From Saccharopolyspora sp. NFXS83 (lineage in GTDB: Bacteria; Actinomycetota; Actinomycetes; Mycobacteriales; Pseudonocardiaceae), in contig NZ_JAPFGB010000003.1 of assembly GCF_026241095.1 (NCBI RefSeq), forward strand, positions 124,001 through 188,000: a stretch of DNA of 64,000 nt. Reading direction: 5' to 3'. Of the stretch, positions 17,069-26,399 are shown in pieces (position 1 is the stretch's first letter; every line of letters begins with the position of its first letter). The position numbers and the translations under genes are program-made. The notes beneath the pieces were generated by a model. The model made no database searches and was not told the origin of the DNA. It worked only from the letters and a program-made list of their open reading frames with translations.

Positions 17069-20000
17069 TTACTTTGCTTGTTGGACTGCACTTTCTAGCT
17101 CGCCTCGCAGGCTGTGCCACATCCGTAGGCGTTGGTCGTCGTGGATCTGCAGCTCGGTTGTGCTCTCGTGGAGGAGTCGCCGTGCGTTGGTGTGATCACC
17201 GCGGAGCAGCGCTTCCGCGGCGTCAAGTACGTGGAAGGCCTGAAGGTCGATTGAGTACGTTGCGGGGTGTTGTTCCCGCAGTGTTCGAGCCAGATTGGTG
17301 AGCCTTGGTAGCAGGGCAGTAGCGAAAGGAACAGGTTCGGGGATGAGGGTCGAAGCAGCAGCGCAGTAAGGGCCCGTCAGGTGGAGGAATTCGACAGCCG
17401 TGACTGGGTACAAGGGTCCCTGGCTCGCATGTTCATCAAGCAGCTCCGTAGCCGCGCGAAAGGCCATCTCCCACTCGCCGAGGAACATGTACGACGCCGA
17501 TAGCAGCACGAAAAACTGCTGTGCGTGGAGAGGTTCTTGCGGCTCACTGAGTGCCTCGATGCATAGCTGGACCGTGATGCGCAAGTCGTTGTCTGAGTGG
17601 AAGTTGGCGTGTGCTTGCTGTAGGAGCCTCGCTGTGCGACCGACTCCCGACTCCGGGAGATGCCGGAGTAGTTCGGTGAACTCCCCGATCAGCTCGCTGG
17701 TCCGCCCGTCGAGGACATCGTCTATGGCCAGTTGACGGAGAATGCTGACTGCTTGCTGTGCGTACTGAGCAGCGAGGTCAGGTTTTTGGTCGGCAGCGGC
17801 GGGTATCTCAGCAGCCGCGACCGCGAGGTGGTCGACGACCATTCGTGATTGGGGTTTGGTCTCGTGTGGCGTGCCCAGGAGGAGGGCCTGGGCGAGTTCA
17901 CACCGCACGTACACGCGACGTATCGCAACTTGGTGAAGCGGCCACTCGTTGAGCGCGGAGAGTGCCGTCCGTAGATACTCTACGGCGGTCTCGTAGTCGC
18001 CAAGCTCGACCAGGGCGTGGGCGGTGGCCTCCCAGAGCAAGATCATGTGCTTGTCGTGGTCGTTGCGTTCCAGCGCATGGTCAGCGGTAGTTCGGGCGTG
18101 GTCGATCAGTACTCCTGCATGCATGGTCTTGCCCGCGTCGACCGCCCCTTGAACCCAGTTCTGTAGGTGGTGGGCAATACCGGCGAACATGGCTTCGTCT
18201 TGATCGGGGCTTTGATAGCGGAACCGGTCGCGTAGGACGTGCTGCACGATCTCGTTCATGTGCACCGTGAGATCTCCGCCGGGAAACTGCTCGGCGTTGA
18301 ACCACCCGAGGTCTTTGTCGCGCCGAGCAAGGGATTGACGGGTTAACGCCCGTAGGACCTCCTCGGGTGTGGTGTGAGGCTCGACCTTCCACCGGCGAGG
18401 TCCAGGTGCCCCGAGGTTGTCCAAATCGGTGGAGTGGACGTAGGCCACGCCGATCAAGAGCTGCAATGGCATTTGGTGAGGGGAGAGATACGCCGCGCTC
18501 TGCAGTATTCGCTCCCCAAACGCGGCTGAGACGTCGGCGGGATCTTGCTCGCAATATTTCGACATGCGGTCGAGTGCGATATTGATCGCACCAACGAGGT
18601 TTCCGTTGTAGCCGTGTGGGCTCCGTGCAGAGTCGGCCAGGGAACGCTGTTGAACCTCGGTGGTGTAGCGATCAATACCGCTGATCCCAAGGCCCGTGCT
18701 GTTGAGATACGCGGCAGCGAGCTCGAGTGCGAGCGGCCAGTCCTGCATGAATGCCGCGAGATCAGCAAGGCTAGATTCGGTGCTGCTGTGATCGGAGTCC
18801 GATAGGAGACGTCGGCGAAGCAGCTCGATCGACTGCGCACGATCCATCGAAGGCACTTCCACGTCGCTGGTCGCGGGGCCGTGCCAGCAGCCTCGCTCCG
18901 TGGTCGTGACGAGAACGCGACCCCAGCCGCGCCGCGGAACCCAGGACTGGACGAGCTCAGTGCTTACCGCATTATCGAGCACAAGCAGCCACGGCCCAGG
19001 GCACGTGCTGAGCAAGCTGTGTACGCGCTCACGCACGTCACCTTGGTCAGCGAGGGCCGGCGGTTGCTGTCGGCACGTACCCAACCATCTGCGAATCTCG
19101 TCTTCGACTAGCGCAAAGGAGCGATGCAGACTGGTGGTGTCGCTGGCCGATACCCAGAACACGCGATCAAACTCGTAGGCGCGATCAGCGGCCCAGGCCG
19201 CAGCAAGTGATGTCTTGCCGACCCCGGACAAGCCATGCAGCACGCAACAGGGCACTCCGCTGTCGTTTCCGGTCGTCGCGAGAGAACGGCTGATTATTCC
19301 GAGGAGATCTGCACGGTCTACATCAGGCACGACCGGAGCAAGGCCGGCGTGGACATCCCAATCGCGCTCGCCGACTGCCTCAGTGACCACGCGTTCATCT
19401 GCGCCCAACACCTCACGAAGTTCGTCCAGCGATAGCACTACGTTCTCAGGATGGGCGGCTCGATCAGCCAGGAGGTCCAGCAGGTTTCGAAACACCAGGC
19501 CGGTAGACCGTGCCCCCGCCCCTGCGCGGTATTGCGTTCGTAGCGAGCGGACGCGGAGTCGCAACTTTTCCTGATACGAGTCGATGGTTTCCGTAGAGAT
19601 CACGATTCGAGCCCGCGTCAGCACGGATAGATGCGTAGCATCAGCCATCTCGAGCTGAGATCGCATGTCCGAATCACTAGCGTGCAAGTCGATGAGTGAG
19701 GCGCGAAGGTCTTCAGCGTCGCGATGATCTTGTTCCAAGGTGCTCGCGAGCTCACGGACCAAGCGTCCGGGGCGCCGGTTAGTCACGAAGTGGTAGTCAG
19801 GAGCCGCTGCCTGCTTGGTGGCGTTCCAGAGTTCCCGCCACACCATGGCGAACGAGTATGTCGACGAAGGGGCACCGCTCTTGACCTGGACGTCAAGCTC
19901 TGGCCGTCCATGGGAGAGCAACGAGAAATCCAGTTCGTTGAGTACCTTTCCTGTTGCCTCGTCACATCGGCTCTCCACTGCGACCGCGGTGACATGCTCC

Positions 20001-20098
20001 TGCCCGGACTCAATGGCCTGCAATGCGTAGTCGAGCGCGCACAGGTTCTGGTACCGCAGTCCTCGTGCGTTTGCGCTACCCCCTCCGATAACACCCAC
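17069..20098 (-). CDS. Cap4-like nuclease - STAND (NB-ARC) - TPR protein, Avs-like
   Basis: 1009 residues. N-terminus (~5-210): Cap4/DUF4297-type PD-(D/E)xK nuclease, with GGGSANARGLRYQN, Asp57 (NELDFSLL) and the QxK motif Gln71-x-Lys73 (LDVQVKSG). Middle: NB-ARC NTPase, with Walker A HGLSGVGKTS, Walker B PWLLVLDN and an RNBS-like VLVTTTERG. C-terminus (~650-1009): helical TPR-like pairs. Known: antiviral STAND (Avs) proteins use this plan, a C-terminal sensor recognising a phage protein and an N-terminal nuclease degrading DNA. Start: GTG 20098 is chosen for AGAAGGGA 7 nt upstream; ATG 20122 and TTG 20158 are alternatives. A small gene on the same strand ends 57 nt upstream. Confidence 0.88.
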   Translation of the reverse strand: MGVIGGGSANARGLRYQNLCALDYALQAIESGQEHVTAVAVESRCDEATGKVLNELDFSLLSHGRPELDVQVKSGAPSSTYSFAMVWRELWNATKQAAAPDYHFVTNRRPGRLVRELASTLEQDHRDAEDLRASLIDLHASDSDMRSQLEMADATHLSVLTRARIVISTETIDSYQEKLRLRVRSLRTQYRAGAGARSTGLVFRNLLDLLADRAAHPENVVLSLDELREVLGADERVVTEAVGERDWDVHAGLAPVVPDVDRADLLGIISRSLATTGNDSGVPCCVLHGLSGVGKTSLAAAWAADRAYEFDRVFWVSASDTTSLHRSFALVEDEIRRWLGTCRQQPPALADQGDVRERVHSLLSTCPGPWLLVLDNAVSTELVQSWVPRRGWGRVLVTTTERGCWHGPATSDVEVPSMDRAQSIELLRRRLLSDSDHSSTESSLADLAAFMQDWPLALELAAAYLNSTGLGISGIDRYTTEVQQRSLADSARSPHGYNGNLVGAINIALDRMSKYCEQDPADVSAAFGERILQSAAYLSPHQMPLQLLIGVAYVHSTDLDNLGAPGPRRWKVEPHTTPEEVLRALTRQSLARRDKDLGWFNAEQFPGGDLTVHMNEIVQHVLRDRFRYQSPDQDEAMFAGIAHHLQNWVQGAVDAGKTMHAGVLIDHARTTADHALERNDHDKHMILLWEATAHALVELGDYETAVEYLRTALSALNEWPLHQVAIRRVYVRCELAQALLLGTPHETKPQSRMVVDHLAVAAAEIPAAADQKPDLAAQYAQQAVSILRQLAIDDVLDGRTSELIGEFTELLRHLPESGVGRTARLLQQAHANFHSDNDLRITVQLCIEALSEPQEPLHAQQFFVLLSASYMFLGEWEMAFRAATELLDEHASQGPLYPVTAVEFLHLTGPYCAAASTLIPEPVPFATALLPRLTNLARTLREQHPATYSIDLQAFHVLDAAEALLRGDHTNARRLLHESTTELQIHDDQRLRMWHSLRGELESAVQQAK

Positions 20099-20154
20099 TA
20101 GACAGTCCCTTCTTGGCTTCATCTTCACGACGGCGGATGTCGATAAGGAATGAA

Positions 20155-20757
20155 TCAACGTGGTCGAGGAATTTCGTCAGCGACCAAGTGGCTTTCTACC
20201 ACGCGGCCATGACAGTAAAGGACGCTTGCAGGTGAGCTCTGGGCAGCTTGCCGCCGGAGCTCCAGAACATGTTCATCGCAGATCAAGATCGGTCCGTGGC
20301 CAGGTGACGACCCGAGGCTCAAGACGGATGACGCCGGTTTCCTCTGCTCAGAGCAACCATCTTGACGCCGTCGAGCTACTTCCGTGACCCCGTCACGCAG
20401 CTTGTCCCATGACTGGGTCGGCCGAAGCGCTGCTCGCACATCGGTTACCGCGCGCACCGAAGTCGGGATTCCTGGCCATGGAGGCGAGCTGAAGTCGATC
20501 CAGTACAACCGAAGGCAGCAAGCAAGAACCTCGCAGGTCAACGCTGAACGCTCAACCGTGGGCGGGCTCATGCCCAAATCATGAAGCACGGCCGGGGTCA
20601 CGTCATCGGGAGTGCCAGGAACCCACCACACCTGGTCACTGCCCGGCTCGATCAAGCGTGACATCCCGACCGGAGCGCGTCGCCCGGTATCTATGCGTTC
20701 CAGTCCGCGCGCACGACTCCGTGCCCAGATCAGCGCCTCCGAGCACACCTCATCCAT
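20155..20757 (-). CDS. unknown protein upstream of the STAND nuclease
   Basis: 200 residues with no family that I recognise. It starts at ATG 20757 (GGAG 9 nt upstream) and ends 57 nt before the Cap4-STAND gene on the same strand, so the two probably form one operon. The middle is rich in Trp and hydrophobics (QVWWVPGTPDDV, CCLRLYWIDFSSPPWPG). The C-terminal ~60 residues are less protein-like and could hide a frameshift. Candidate accessory factor of the STAND protein. Confidence 0.5.
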   Translation of the reverse strand: MDEVCSEALIWARSRARGLERIDTGRRAPVGMSRLIEPGSDQVWWVPGTPDDVTPAVLHDLGMSPPTVERSALTCEVLACCLRLYWIDFSSPPWPGIPTSVRAVTDVRAALRPTQSWDKLRDGVTEVARRRQDGCSEQRKPASSVLSLGSSPGHGPILICDEHVLELRRQAAQSSPASVLYCHGRVVESHLVADEIPRPR

Positions 20758-21023
20758 CCGGCATCTCCGTTCCAGGCGCACGACATCGACTGAACCAACC
20801 GTCTGTCACCCACGAGGGCACAACGCCCGGGTCAACGTCGAGACGCGGCCCCATGACACTTGTGCCCCGACAGTCAGCGGCTGCACGGTCCGGCGCAACG
20901 CGCCCCGAGTTTCACCCCTCGGGAGCTCACCGCCGAAGGCGCCCACTCCCCCGGCTGTAACTCCGCGGCACAACGCTGCTCGTAGAGCACCGGTTTGTCG
21001 GGGGACTGTGAGATAACCGAAGC

Positions 21024-22166
21024 GTGGAAGATCGGCCAGCCCACCGCGGCACGAAGCGGCATGCACGCCTGCGACACAACCCGCGCGGACCGTTGCTGTG
21101 GGTAGGTGACGACGAGGACTGGGAGACCGCACGTCAGAAAGACCAAGTACTGGTGTGCCCGGAGACTGCATGCGACATCGAGCTGGCCGCCGTCCATGCC
21201 CCCAGCAACCGCTATAACCCTCGGTTCTTCCGGTTCAAGTCGGCTTCGCGCATCTGCGGCCACTGGCCTGCCGGCAACCGCGGCGGCCCGGAAACCCCGC
21301 AGCACGACTGGGTGAAAGCGCGCCTTGCCCGCATCGCTCGACACCAGGGTTACCAAGCCACCGCTGAGCACTGGCACACCCGCGCCGACGTGTACGTCCA
21401 TGAGCCAGCTTTCTGCCTGGAAGTACAACTGCGCCCGACCCAGTTCGCCGACCGCACAGCCAGCCGCCATCACAAGGGGACCGAAGTGTGCTGGTTCATC
21501 CGTGACGGCTTGGACTCCAAGAAGAGCCGCCAAGCGCTGTTTCACGGAAGAGGCGTGCGATTCCGAGTTGTCGATCGCGAGACGCATCGACCGATTGAAC
21601 CCTGGAACGAACCCGGAAATTACGATCTTGACCGCCGCGCCGTCATCGAGGTGTGGGGCACGGTCGCTCGCCTGCCGCGCCGTGGGCGGGAACCTGATCC
21701 CACGGCGACCGGACCAGGTGTCTCCTGGTTCACCACGGGCACATTGAGCGGCTATCAGTTCCTCACAGAGGTGCTGTCCGGCCAACGCCGCTGGCACCCG
21801 GCCGGGCGCATCGGTAACAAGACCGGCCTGTGGGTGCTGGACACCGACGTCGCTGCCTACAACGAGTTCCGCAAGCGGCAACAGCAACACCGCGAACAAC
21901 TAGCCCGAAAGGCCGAAGAGGCTGGCGGCCCTCAGCTATCCGGGGAACCGCAGACCGAGCCAGCCGAGCCGACGCCGCACATGCCAGTGTCTGCCATCCA
22001 GCGCCATGAGACGACACGGGAGATAGCCGAGCTCGAAGCGGACACAGGCCCAATCAACAAGATTGGTAACTTGCCGCGGGCCGCCGTTCCTGTGTATTCA
22101 TCTGCTTCTAGGCCCCGGCCCCGGCCTCGGCGACGGCGTTGGTGGCAGTTCTGGCTACTATGGTGA
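21024..22166 (+). CDS. CoiA-like nuclease-domain protein
   Basis: 380 residues. Residues ~40-165 resemble the CoiA family (PD-(D/E)xK fold): a Cys-containing N-terminal segment (CPETACDIELAAVHAP, ICGHWP), QHDWVKARLARIARHQGY, then the nuclease core RADVYV (Asp) and LEVQL (Glu-x-Gln) followed by TEVCWFI. Known CoiA acts on incoming DNA in natural transformation, but actinomycete homologues often sit in defence islands. The C-terminus (~280-380) is charged and disordered, and ends in an Arg/Pro run and WWQFWLLW, which may contact the membrane. It is divergent from the 20155 gene and converges on the HEPN fusion (24-nt gap). Confidence 0.7.
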   Translation: MEDRPAHRGTKRHARLRHNPRGPLLWVGDDEDWETARQKDQVLVCPETACDIELAAVHAPSNRYNPRFFRFKSASRICGHWPAGNRGGPETPQHDWVKARLARIARHQGYQATAEHWHTRADVYVHEPAFCLEVQLRPTQFADRTASRHHKGTEVCWFIRDGLDSKKSRQALFHGRGVRFRVVDRETHRPIEPWNEPGNYDLDRRAVIEVWGTVARLPRRGREPDPTATGPGVSWFTTGTLSGYQFLTEVLSGQRRWHPAGRIGNKTGLWVLDTDVAAYNEFRKRQQQHREQLARKAEEAGGPQLSGEPQTEPAEPTPHMPVSAIQRHETTREIAELEADTGPINKIGNLPRAAVPVYSSASRPRPRPRRRRWWQFWLLW

Positions 22167-22189
22167 CGCGTATCTGTCCGTGTTGACGG

Positions 22190-25180
22190 TTAAAGAAAAC
22201 CGACATGTTGCAGGGGTGCTCGCATGTCGGTGACTGTGATCGTGTCTGGGTGATCGAGGGCGAGATATTCGATTTCCTGTGTGTTCGCGTTCCATTGATC
22301 GAGGATGAAGAGGGCCAGTTGACCGCAGGTTGGGCAGTGCTGGGTAAGTAGGAATGGGCGCAGGAGTCGGTAGCGTCCGTAGGAGTCGGCGATGTAAGGG
22401 CTACCGGTTTCCAGAATCTGTGTTGTGTGCTCGTCAGTGGGGGAGACGATGTTGTGGTCGCCCATGAGTTCGCGGTAGGTGATTTGCGAGGTGTTGATGA
22501 AGCTGTCCCAGTGGCAGGCGTCGATATGGCGGAGAGGGTAGTCGACGAGCCATTCGACGCCGCTGAGAATGGTTTTCAGGTGCCTTCGGGAATTTCGAAC
22601 GGCGTCGTTGATTTCGTGGGCTGCTGGTCCTCGGCCGTGGGATTTATAGTTGCGTCGTTCGTACAATTCGCGGACCGCGCTCGCCATGTCGGCGTCGGTA
22701 AAGCAGCGGAACCGCGTCAGTGGCGAGTCACTGGGAATGTCCTGCTCAGTGGCAGCTGTGGCGACCTCGCGGAGGATGTTTAGCCAGATTCCGAAGGTCA
22801 TCTGGGCCATGTTCCCCTGGCGGACACGGCGACGTAGGGCATGGACGCGGTGGAGGGAAATTTGCGCTTCGCGGGCAAAGACAAGGCCGAGGACCGCGCA
22901 GTACGCGATAGCGGCCTCGGCGCACTCCAGAACCAGTTTGTAACCAGCCTCATCGGGGCGTGCGGCCTGTACCTCGCGCCAGCGTCGTGCGATCGGGTAC
23001 GGCAGTGTGGCCCGTAGCCGCGAACCGACCTCGTTGACTGCACTAGCTGCTTCGCGTCGCTGCCGGGTGAGTCGGCCCGACTCGATCATATGGGCGCGTG
23101 CAGTTGTGGGGTCGGGCCACTGGAAGAAGCTGTGGACAGCGTCGTCGGCGTCGCGTTTCCAGGTTCCGAAACTTTCGGCTGCGCTGGTCAGTTCGGTAAT
23201 GGCGTTGAGTGTCGCACTATCTGGCTTTGGGATGCGCTGGCGTTTCAGGATTTCTGGGGGGATAATTGCGAGGTTGTCTCTGCAGGTGATCCCGCCGAGC
23301 AGGTAATTGCTGCAGATATACCGCAGATAGAAGAATTCTTCGCTTGGGGACAACGGCTTGAGGGGGCGAAGAACAAGTAAGGAATCTGACGGTGTTCTTT
23401 GTTGTTCTTCCGATGAAATGATGATGATAGGCACCCGGTCGCCTGACCAAATTCGAGCGATTACGAAGTCGCCGGGCTGCAGCAAATCTTGCTTGCGAAC
23501 GCGCTCCGGTGCGGAGGTGCGAGGGAAGGCGTAAGTGTTGGACGCTTGGATGTGGAGGTCGTACGCCGTCAGCGCATACGCCGTGCACTCATCCTGGCTG
23601 TCGCTTCCGATGGGCAGGGTTTGCCGAGTGCGCTCGTGGACGCTGAATACTTCCTCGAACGGGATACCGTCCATCGCGCCGGTCATATTCGCGTCCTGTG
23701 GGCCGTCATCCGAAGCAGGGGCCAGGCTGACCGGTGTCCTGGCATGTACTCGCCGCTCGGTTGACAGTGGATCTCTGTCGGAGCGAACAAGCAGGATTGG
23801 TGAAAATTGCGGGAAAAGATCAGACATGAACTGTGCAGTAGTGGCTATGAGCTGCAGGTCTAGCGCTGACACTACCTTGCTAAGAACGTGCCAGGTGGAC
23901 GGGGTGAACTGTGCGAGTTGCCCATCGACGATGATGATGCCACGCCGCTGCCCGGTTTTTTCATCTTTCGCTTGTGCTAGATTCGCTGCGAGAAATCCGG
24001 TGACGACGTATGAGAGCAACTGAGTCAGGTCATCATCACCAGGGGAGAGCCCGCTTCGCCGTGACAGCGGGAGATGGCGAGCCGAAGCGGATGCGGAAGG
24101 GGATCGGTTGGGGGCGCAGACGTCGATTGCGATGTCTGCAGCCTCGAATACTCCCTGGAGTAACAGCTGGGAGGCGCCGTGCGTGGTGTGGATGTCTGTC
24201 GCTCTATCGAGTAGAGCAGCTAGTCGTTCGGTGCGTTGGTCCTCGTTGTGGTATTCGCAGGAAATCTGAAAGAGCTCCTTGCCTCCGAGTCCATAAGGAA
24301 GACCGTCAGGCAGGCGAGAGAGCCGCTGAGCCTCCTTTAAGGAGGCCAGTATACCTTCAATCATGTAGCCGAGGAGGTTGACCACCGATTGCTTCGTGGT
24401 GAGTGGGACGCCGTTCGTGGCCTCGGGCTCAAGAAGTGTGTACTGCAACTTCGCGTAGCGGTCCAGGGTGTCGGCTAGATGCGTTAAGCGCTCATCGGGG
24501 ATGGTTTCGTGAAGCACGAAACCAATGAACTCTTTTTCGGTCAAATAGGGCAGCTTTCGGTTGCCAAGGGCGTGATCACCCATCCATTGGAACCAACGCG
24601 CGTTGAACCCGTGACTGTGTAGATGCTCCCGCCAGTCCTTGCGTGAACGTACCCAGGTCAGGTCTGCGTCGTCGAGAGACTGAAGCGTTGCGCCTAGCCG
24701 TGCACGCAACGACGAGACGTCTTCAGACGGCTCGCCATGGTCGAACGGCATAGATTCAAGGCCAAGCGCCCGACGTGGCTGAAACGAGTACCATGCCTCC
24801 ATTAGGCCCTCAGTGCCTGACGAGTCCACCTGAGCACACACGATCCATCCAGTGATCAGTCGTGCACCGGTCTGTGGGTGCCGCCATTCCAGTACGATGT
24901 GACCCGTGCCCTGCTCAGCGCCAGCTCGCGCGACACGAGCGGCCGGCTGCTGTGACTGCCCGAGAACCGTCAGAATGAGCCACAGCAGCGTCGATTTTCC
25001 CGCACCGTTCTCGCCGGCGATCACCGTTGAAAGGGCTGGCCTCGCCTCCTGATCGCTACTCGCCGCATGACCAGGGACGCGCGTCTCGGACCACGTTTCC
25101 CGGAGATCGACAATTACATCGTCAAAACGAGCCTCGACAGGCCCAACTGACCGCAGACGTACCCGCATCAAGTCGTACAC
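22190..25180 (-). CDS. ABC/SMC-type ATPase - HsdS-like TRD - HEPN - CPxC fusion
   Basis: 996 residues with four recognisable parts. (1) ATPase: Walker A GENGAGKS (56-63), signature-like LSPGDDDL (379-385), Walker B strand GIIIVDGQ (Asp419), where Gly replaces the usual catalytic Glu. (2) ~528-655: a type I specificity-subunit-like target-recognition domain (LQPGDFVIARIWSG, LLVLRPLKPLSPSEEFFYLR, IIPPEILKRQRIPKP). (3) ~745-885: helical HEPN-type region with RNYKSH (Arg843, His848), the Rx4H RNase motif. (4) HCPTCG (948-953), a zinc-knuckle-like pair near the end. Known relatives in logic are PrrC and RloC, ATPase-gated anticodon nucleases. Start GTG 25180; ATG 25168 is also possible. Confidence 0.85.
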   Translation of the reverse strand: MYDLMRVRLRSVGPVEARFDDVIVDLRETWSETRVPGHAASSDQEARPALSTVIAGENGAGKSTLLWLILTVLGQSQQPAARVARAGAEQGTGHIVLEWRHPQTGARLITGWIVCAQVDSSGTEGLMEAWYSFQPRRALGLESMPFDHGEPSEDVSSLRARLGATLQSLDDADLTWVRSRKDWREHLHSHGFNARWFQWMGDHALGNRKLPYLTEKEFIGFVLHETIPDERLTHLADTLDRYAKLQYTLLEPEATNGVPLTTKQSVVNLLGYMIEGILASLKEAQRLSRLPDGLPYGLGGKELFQISCEYHNEDQRTERLAALLDRATDIHTTHGASQLLLQGVFEAADIAIDVCAPNRSPSASASARHLPLSRRSGLSPGDDDLTQLLSYVVTGFLAANLAQAKDEKTGQRRGIIIVDGQLAQFTPSTWHVLSKVVSALDLQLIATTAQFMSDLFPQFSPILLVRSDRDPLSTERRVHARTPVSLAPASDDGPQDANMTGAMDGIPFEEVFSVHERTRQTLPIGSDSQDECTAYALTAYDLHIQASNTYAFPRTSAPERVRKQDLLQPGDFVIARIWSGDRVPIIIISSEEQQRTPSDSLLVLRPLKPLSPSEEFFYLRYICSNYLLGGITCRDNLAIIPPEILKRQRIPKPDSATLNAITELTSAAESFGTWKRDADDAVHSFFQWPDPTTARAHMIESGRLTRQRREAASAVNEVGSRLRATLPYPIARRWREVQAARPDEAGYKLVLECAEAAIAYCAVLGLVFAREAQISLHRVHALRRRVRQGNMAQMTFGIWLNILREVATAATEQDIPSDSPLTRFRCFTDADMASAVRELYERRNYKSHGRGPAAHEINDAVRNSRRHLKTILSGVEWLVDYPLRHIDACHWDSFINTSQITYRELMGDHNIVSPTDEHTTQILETGSPYIADSYGRYRLLRPFLLTQHCPTCGQLALFILDQWNANTQEIEYLALDHPDTITVTDMRAPLQHVGFL

Positions 25181-25226
25181 GTGTCATATTGTGTCACCCC
25201 TGCGTCACAGAAAGTGAAAGTGTCAC
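25181..25226 (-). promoter_or_regulatory. phased GTGTCAC repeats upstream of the ATPase-HEPN gene
   Basis: GTGTCAT at 25181, GTGTCAC at 25191, GCGTCAC at 25202 and GTGTCAC at 25220. Spacings of 10, 11 and 18 bp put three copies on one helix face, directly upstream of the start. This looks like an operator array. The regulator is unknown. Confidence 0.4.
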
Positions 25227-25337
25227 GTTGATCGTGGCCAAGAGGCTTCCACTGACCAGTGACGCCGGACCTACGTTCGGCGTTGCATGCCTAGTCGCGG
25301 CAGACATAGCGGTACGCCGTCACTCTGTGCGCTGGTG

Positions 25338-26399
25338 TTAGCCGACCGCTCTTTCCGGGTCGGTGGTGTCGCAGACCGTAGCGCGGTCGTGGTCTTTGAG
25401 GACGCGGGCCAGTGTGCGGGCGCGGTCGGAGCCTATCTTCAGGTGGCGGCGCAAGGTGTCGGCGGACGCGGTCCGCCCGTGTCTATGCCAGTGTTGCCGG
25501 TTGACTGCGAAAGCTCGCTGTAGCAACGGATCCACCACGCGAGTATCTACCGGCCGGTCTTGTCCGGGCTCGGTGCTCTGTTCATTGGTGATGGCAGCGG
25601 ACTCCGCATCGGCCAGGTCCGTGAAAGGAGATCGGTCTGTTGCGGCCAGTGAGCTGACGTCCTCCTGCAATGGCCTTGTGCTGTCGTCTCTGGGCGGCTT
25701 GTGTTCGGTGTGGCTCACCAGTTTGTGCATGAGCGTGGTGATCTCTTGCCGGTTCATGCCGGTGTCGAGCAGCCATGCCCATTCTGCGGGGACTTTCTTT
25801 CTCCACTGTGGTCCGTGGTGAGATCGTAGAATCGTTCTGGCATGCCGGATGCGGATTTCGTCGTTGAGTGCGTCGTGGTAGTTGGTGATGTGCCAGAGCA
25901 CCATGCGTCGCCACAGCCAGAAGGTTCGCCAGGGTTCGAGGAACCAGCGCGCGAGCGGGATGCGGTCGCGCAGGGTGCCGGTGCGGGCGCCGATGCGGCG
26001 CAGCAGCACGGTGCGTGCGGCTTCGATCATGGCCAACAGCATCAGCGGTGCCGCCGTGTGCAGGCCGACGGCGACGGGATCCGGCCATCCTGCGGTTGCG
26101 TTGGCGGCGACGGTCCCGAGGCTCAGTAGCCGGACGAGTTGGCGCAGCCATCCGATAGGGCAGGTGATCCAGGTCAGCACGAGATCGACGAGAACGACGC
26201 CGAGCAGGCCTCCGTCGAGTCCGAGTGGAACGAGCTCCGGCAAGGGAAGGTGTCTGTCAGCCGCGACCGCAGCGAGCGTCCGATACGAGCCTGCTGCCCC
26301 GTAGGCGGCCAGTGCCACCCCGGCGACCAGGGAGCCCCCGCATGCCGCGATCTGTCCTCGGGACAACTTTGGTGCTGCTGGGCGGAAGGGATCCGTCAT
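25338..26399 (-). CDS. DUF2637/SpdB-like membrane protein of a mobile element
   Basis: 353 residues. The N-terminal half has four hydrophobic helices (around 18-40, 58-82, 92-112 and 115-135), the DUF2637 pattern seen in SpdB-type proteins of actinomycete conjugative plasmids and AICEs, where they help intramycelial spread. The C-terminal half is cytoplasmic, with a helix-turn-helix-like end (TASADTLRRHLKIGSDRART). ATG 26399 overlaps the integrase stop (ATGA), so it is the third gene of the AbrB-integrase-DUF2637 operon. Confidence 0.8.
   Translation of the reverse strand: MTDPFRPAAPKLSRGQIAACGGSLVAGVALAAYGAAGSYRTLAAVAADRHLPLPELVPLGLDGGLLGVVLVDLVLTWITCPIGWLRQLVRLLSLGTVAANATAGWPDPVAVGLHTAAPLMLLAMIEAARTVLLRRIGARTGTLRDRIPLARWFLEPWRTFWLWRRMVLWHITNYHDALNDEIRIRHARTILRSHHGPQWRKKVPAEWAWLLDTGMNRQEITTLMHKLVSHTEHKPPRDDSTRPLQEDVSSLAATDRSPFTDLADAESAAITNEQSTEPGQDRPVDTRVVDPLLQRAFAVNRQHWHRHGRTASADTLRRHLKIGSDRARTLARVLKDHDRATVCDTTDPERAVG

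Noticed and set aside
22190-25180. Annotation as a plain type I restriction S subunit or RecF/SMC protein
   Set aside because: Neither covers the whole chain: the P-loop and signature are N-terminal, the TRD is in the middle, and HEPN and zinc motifs follow.
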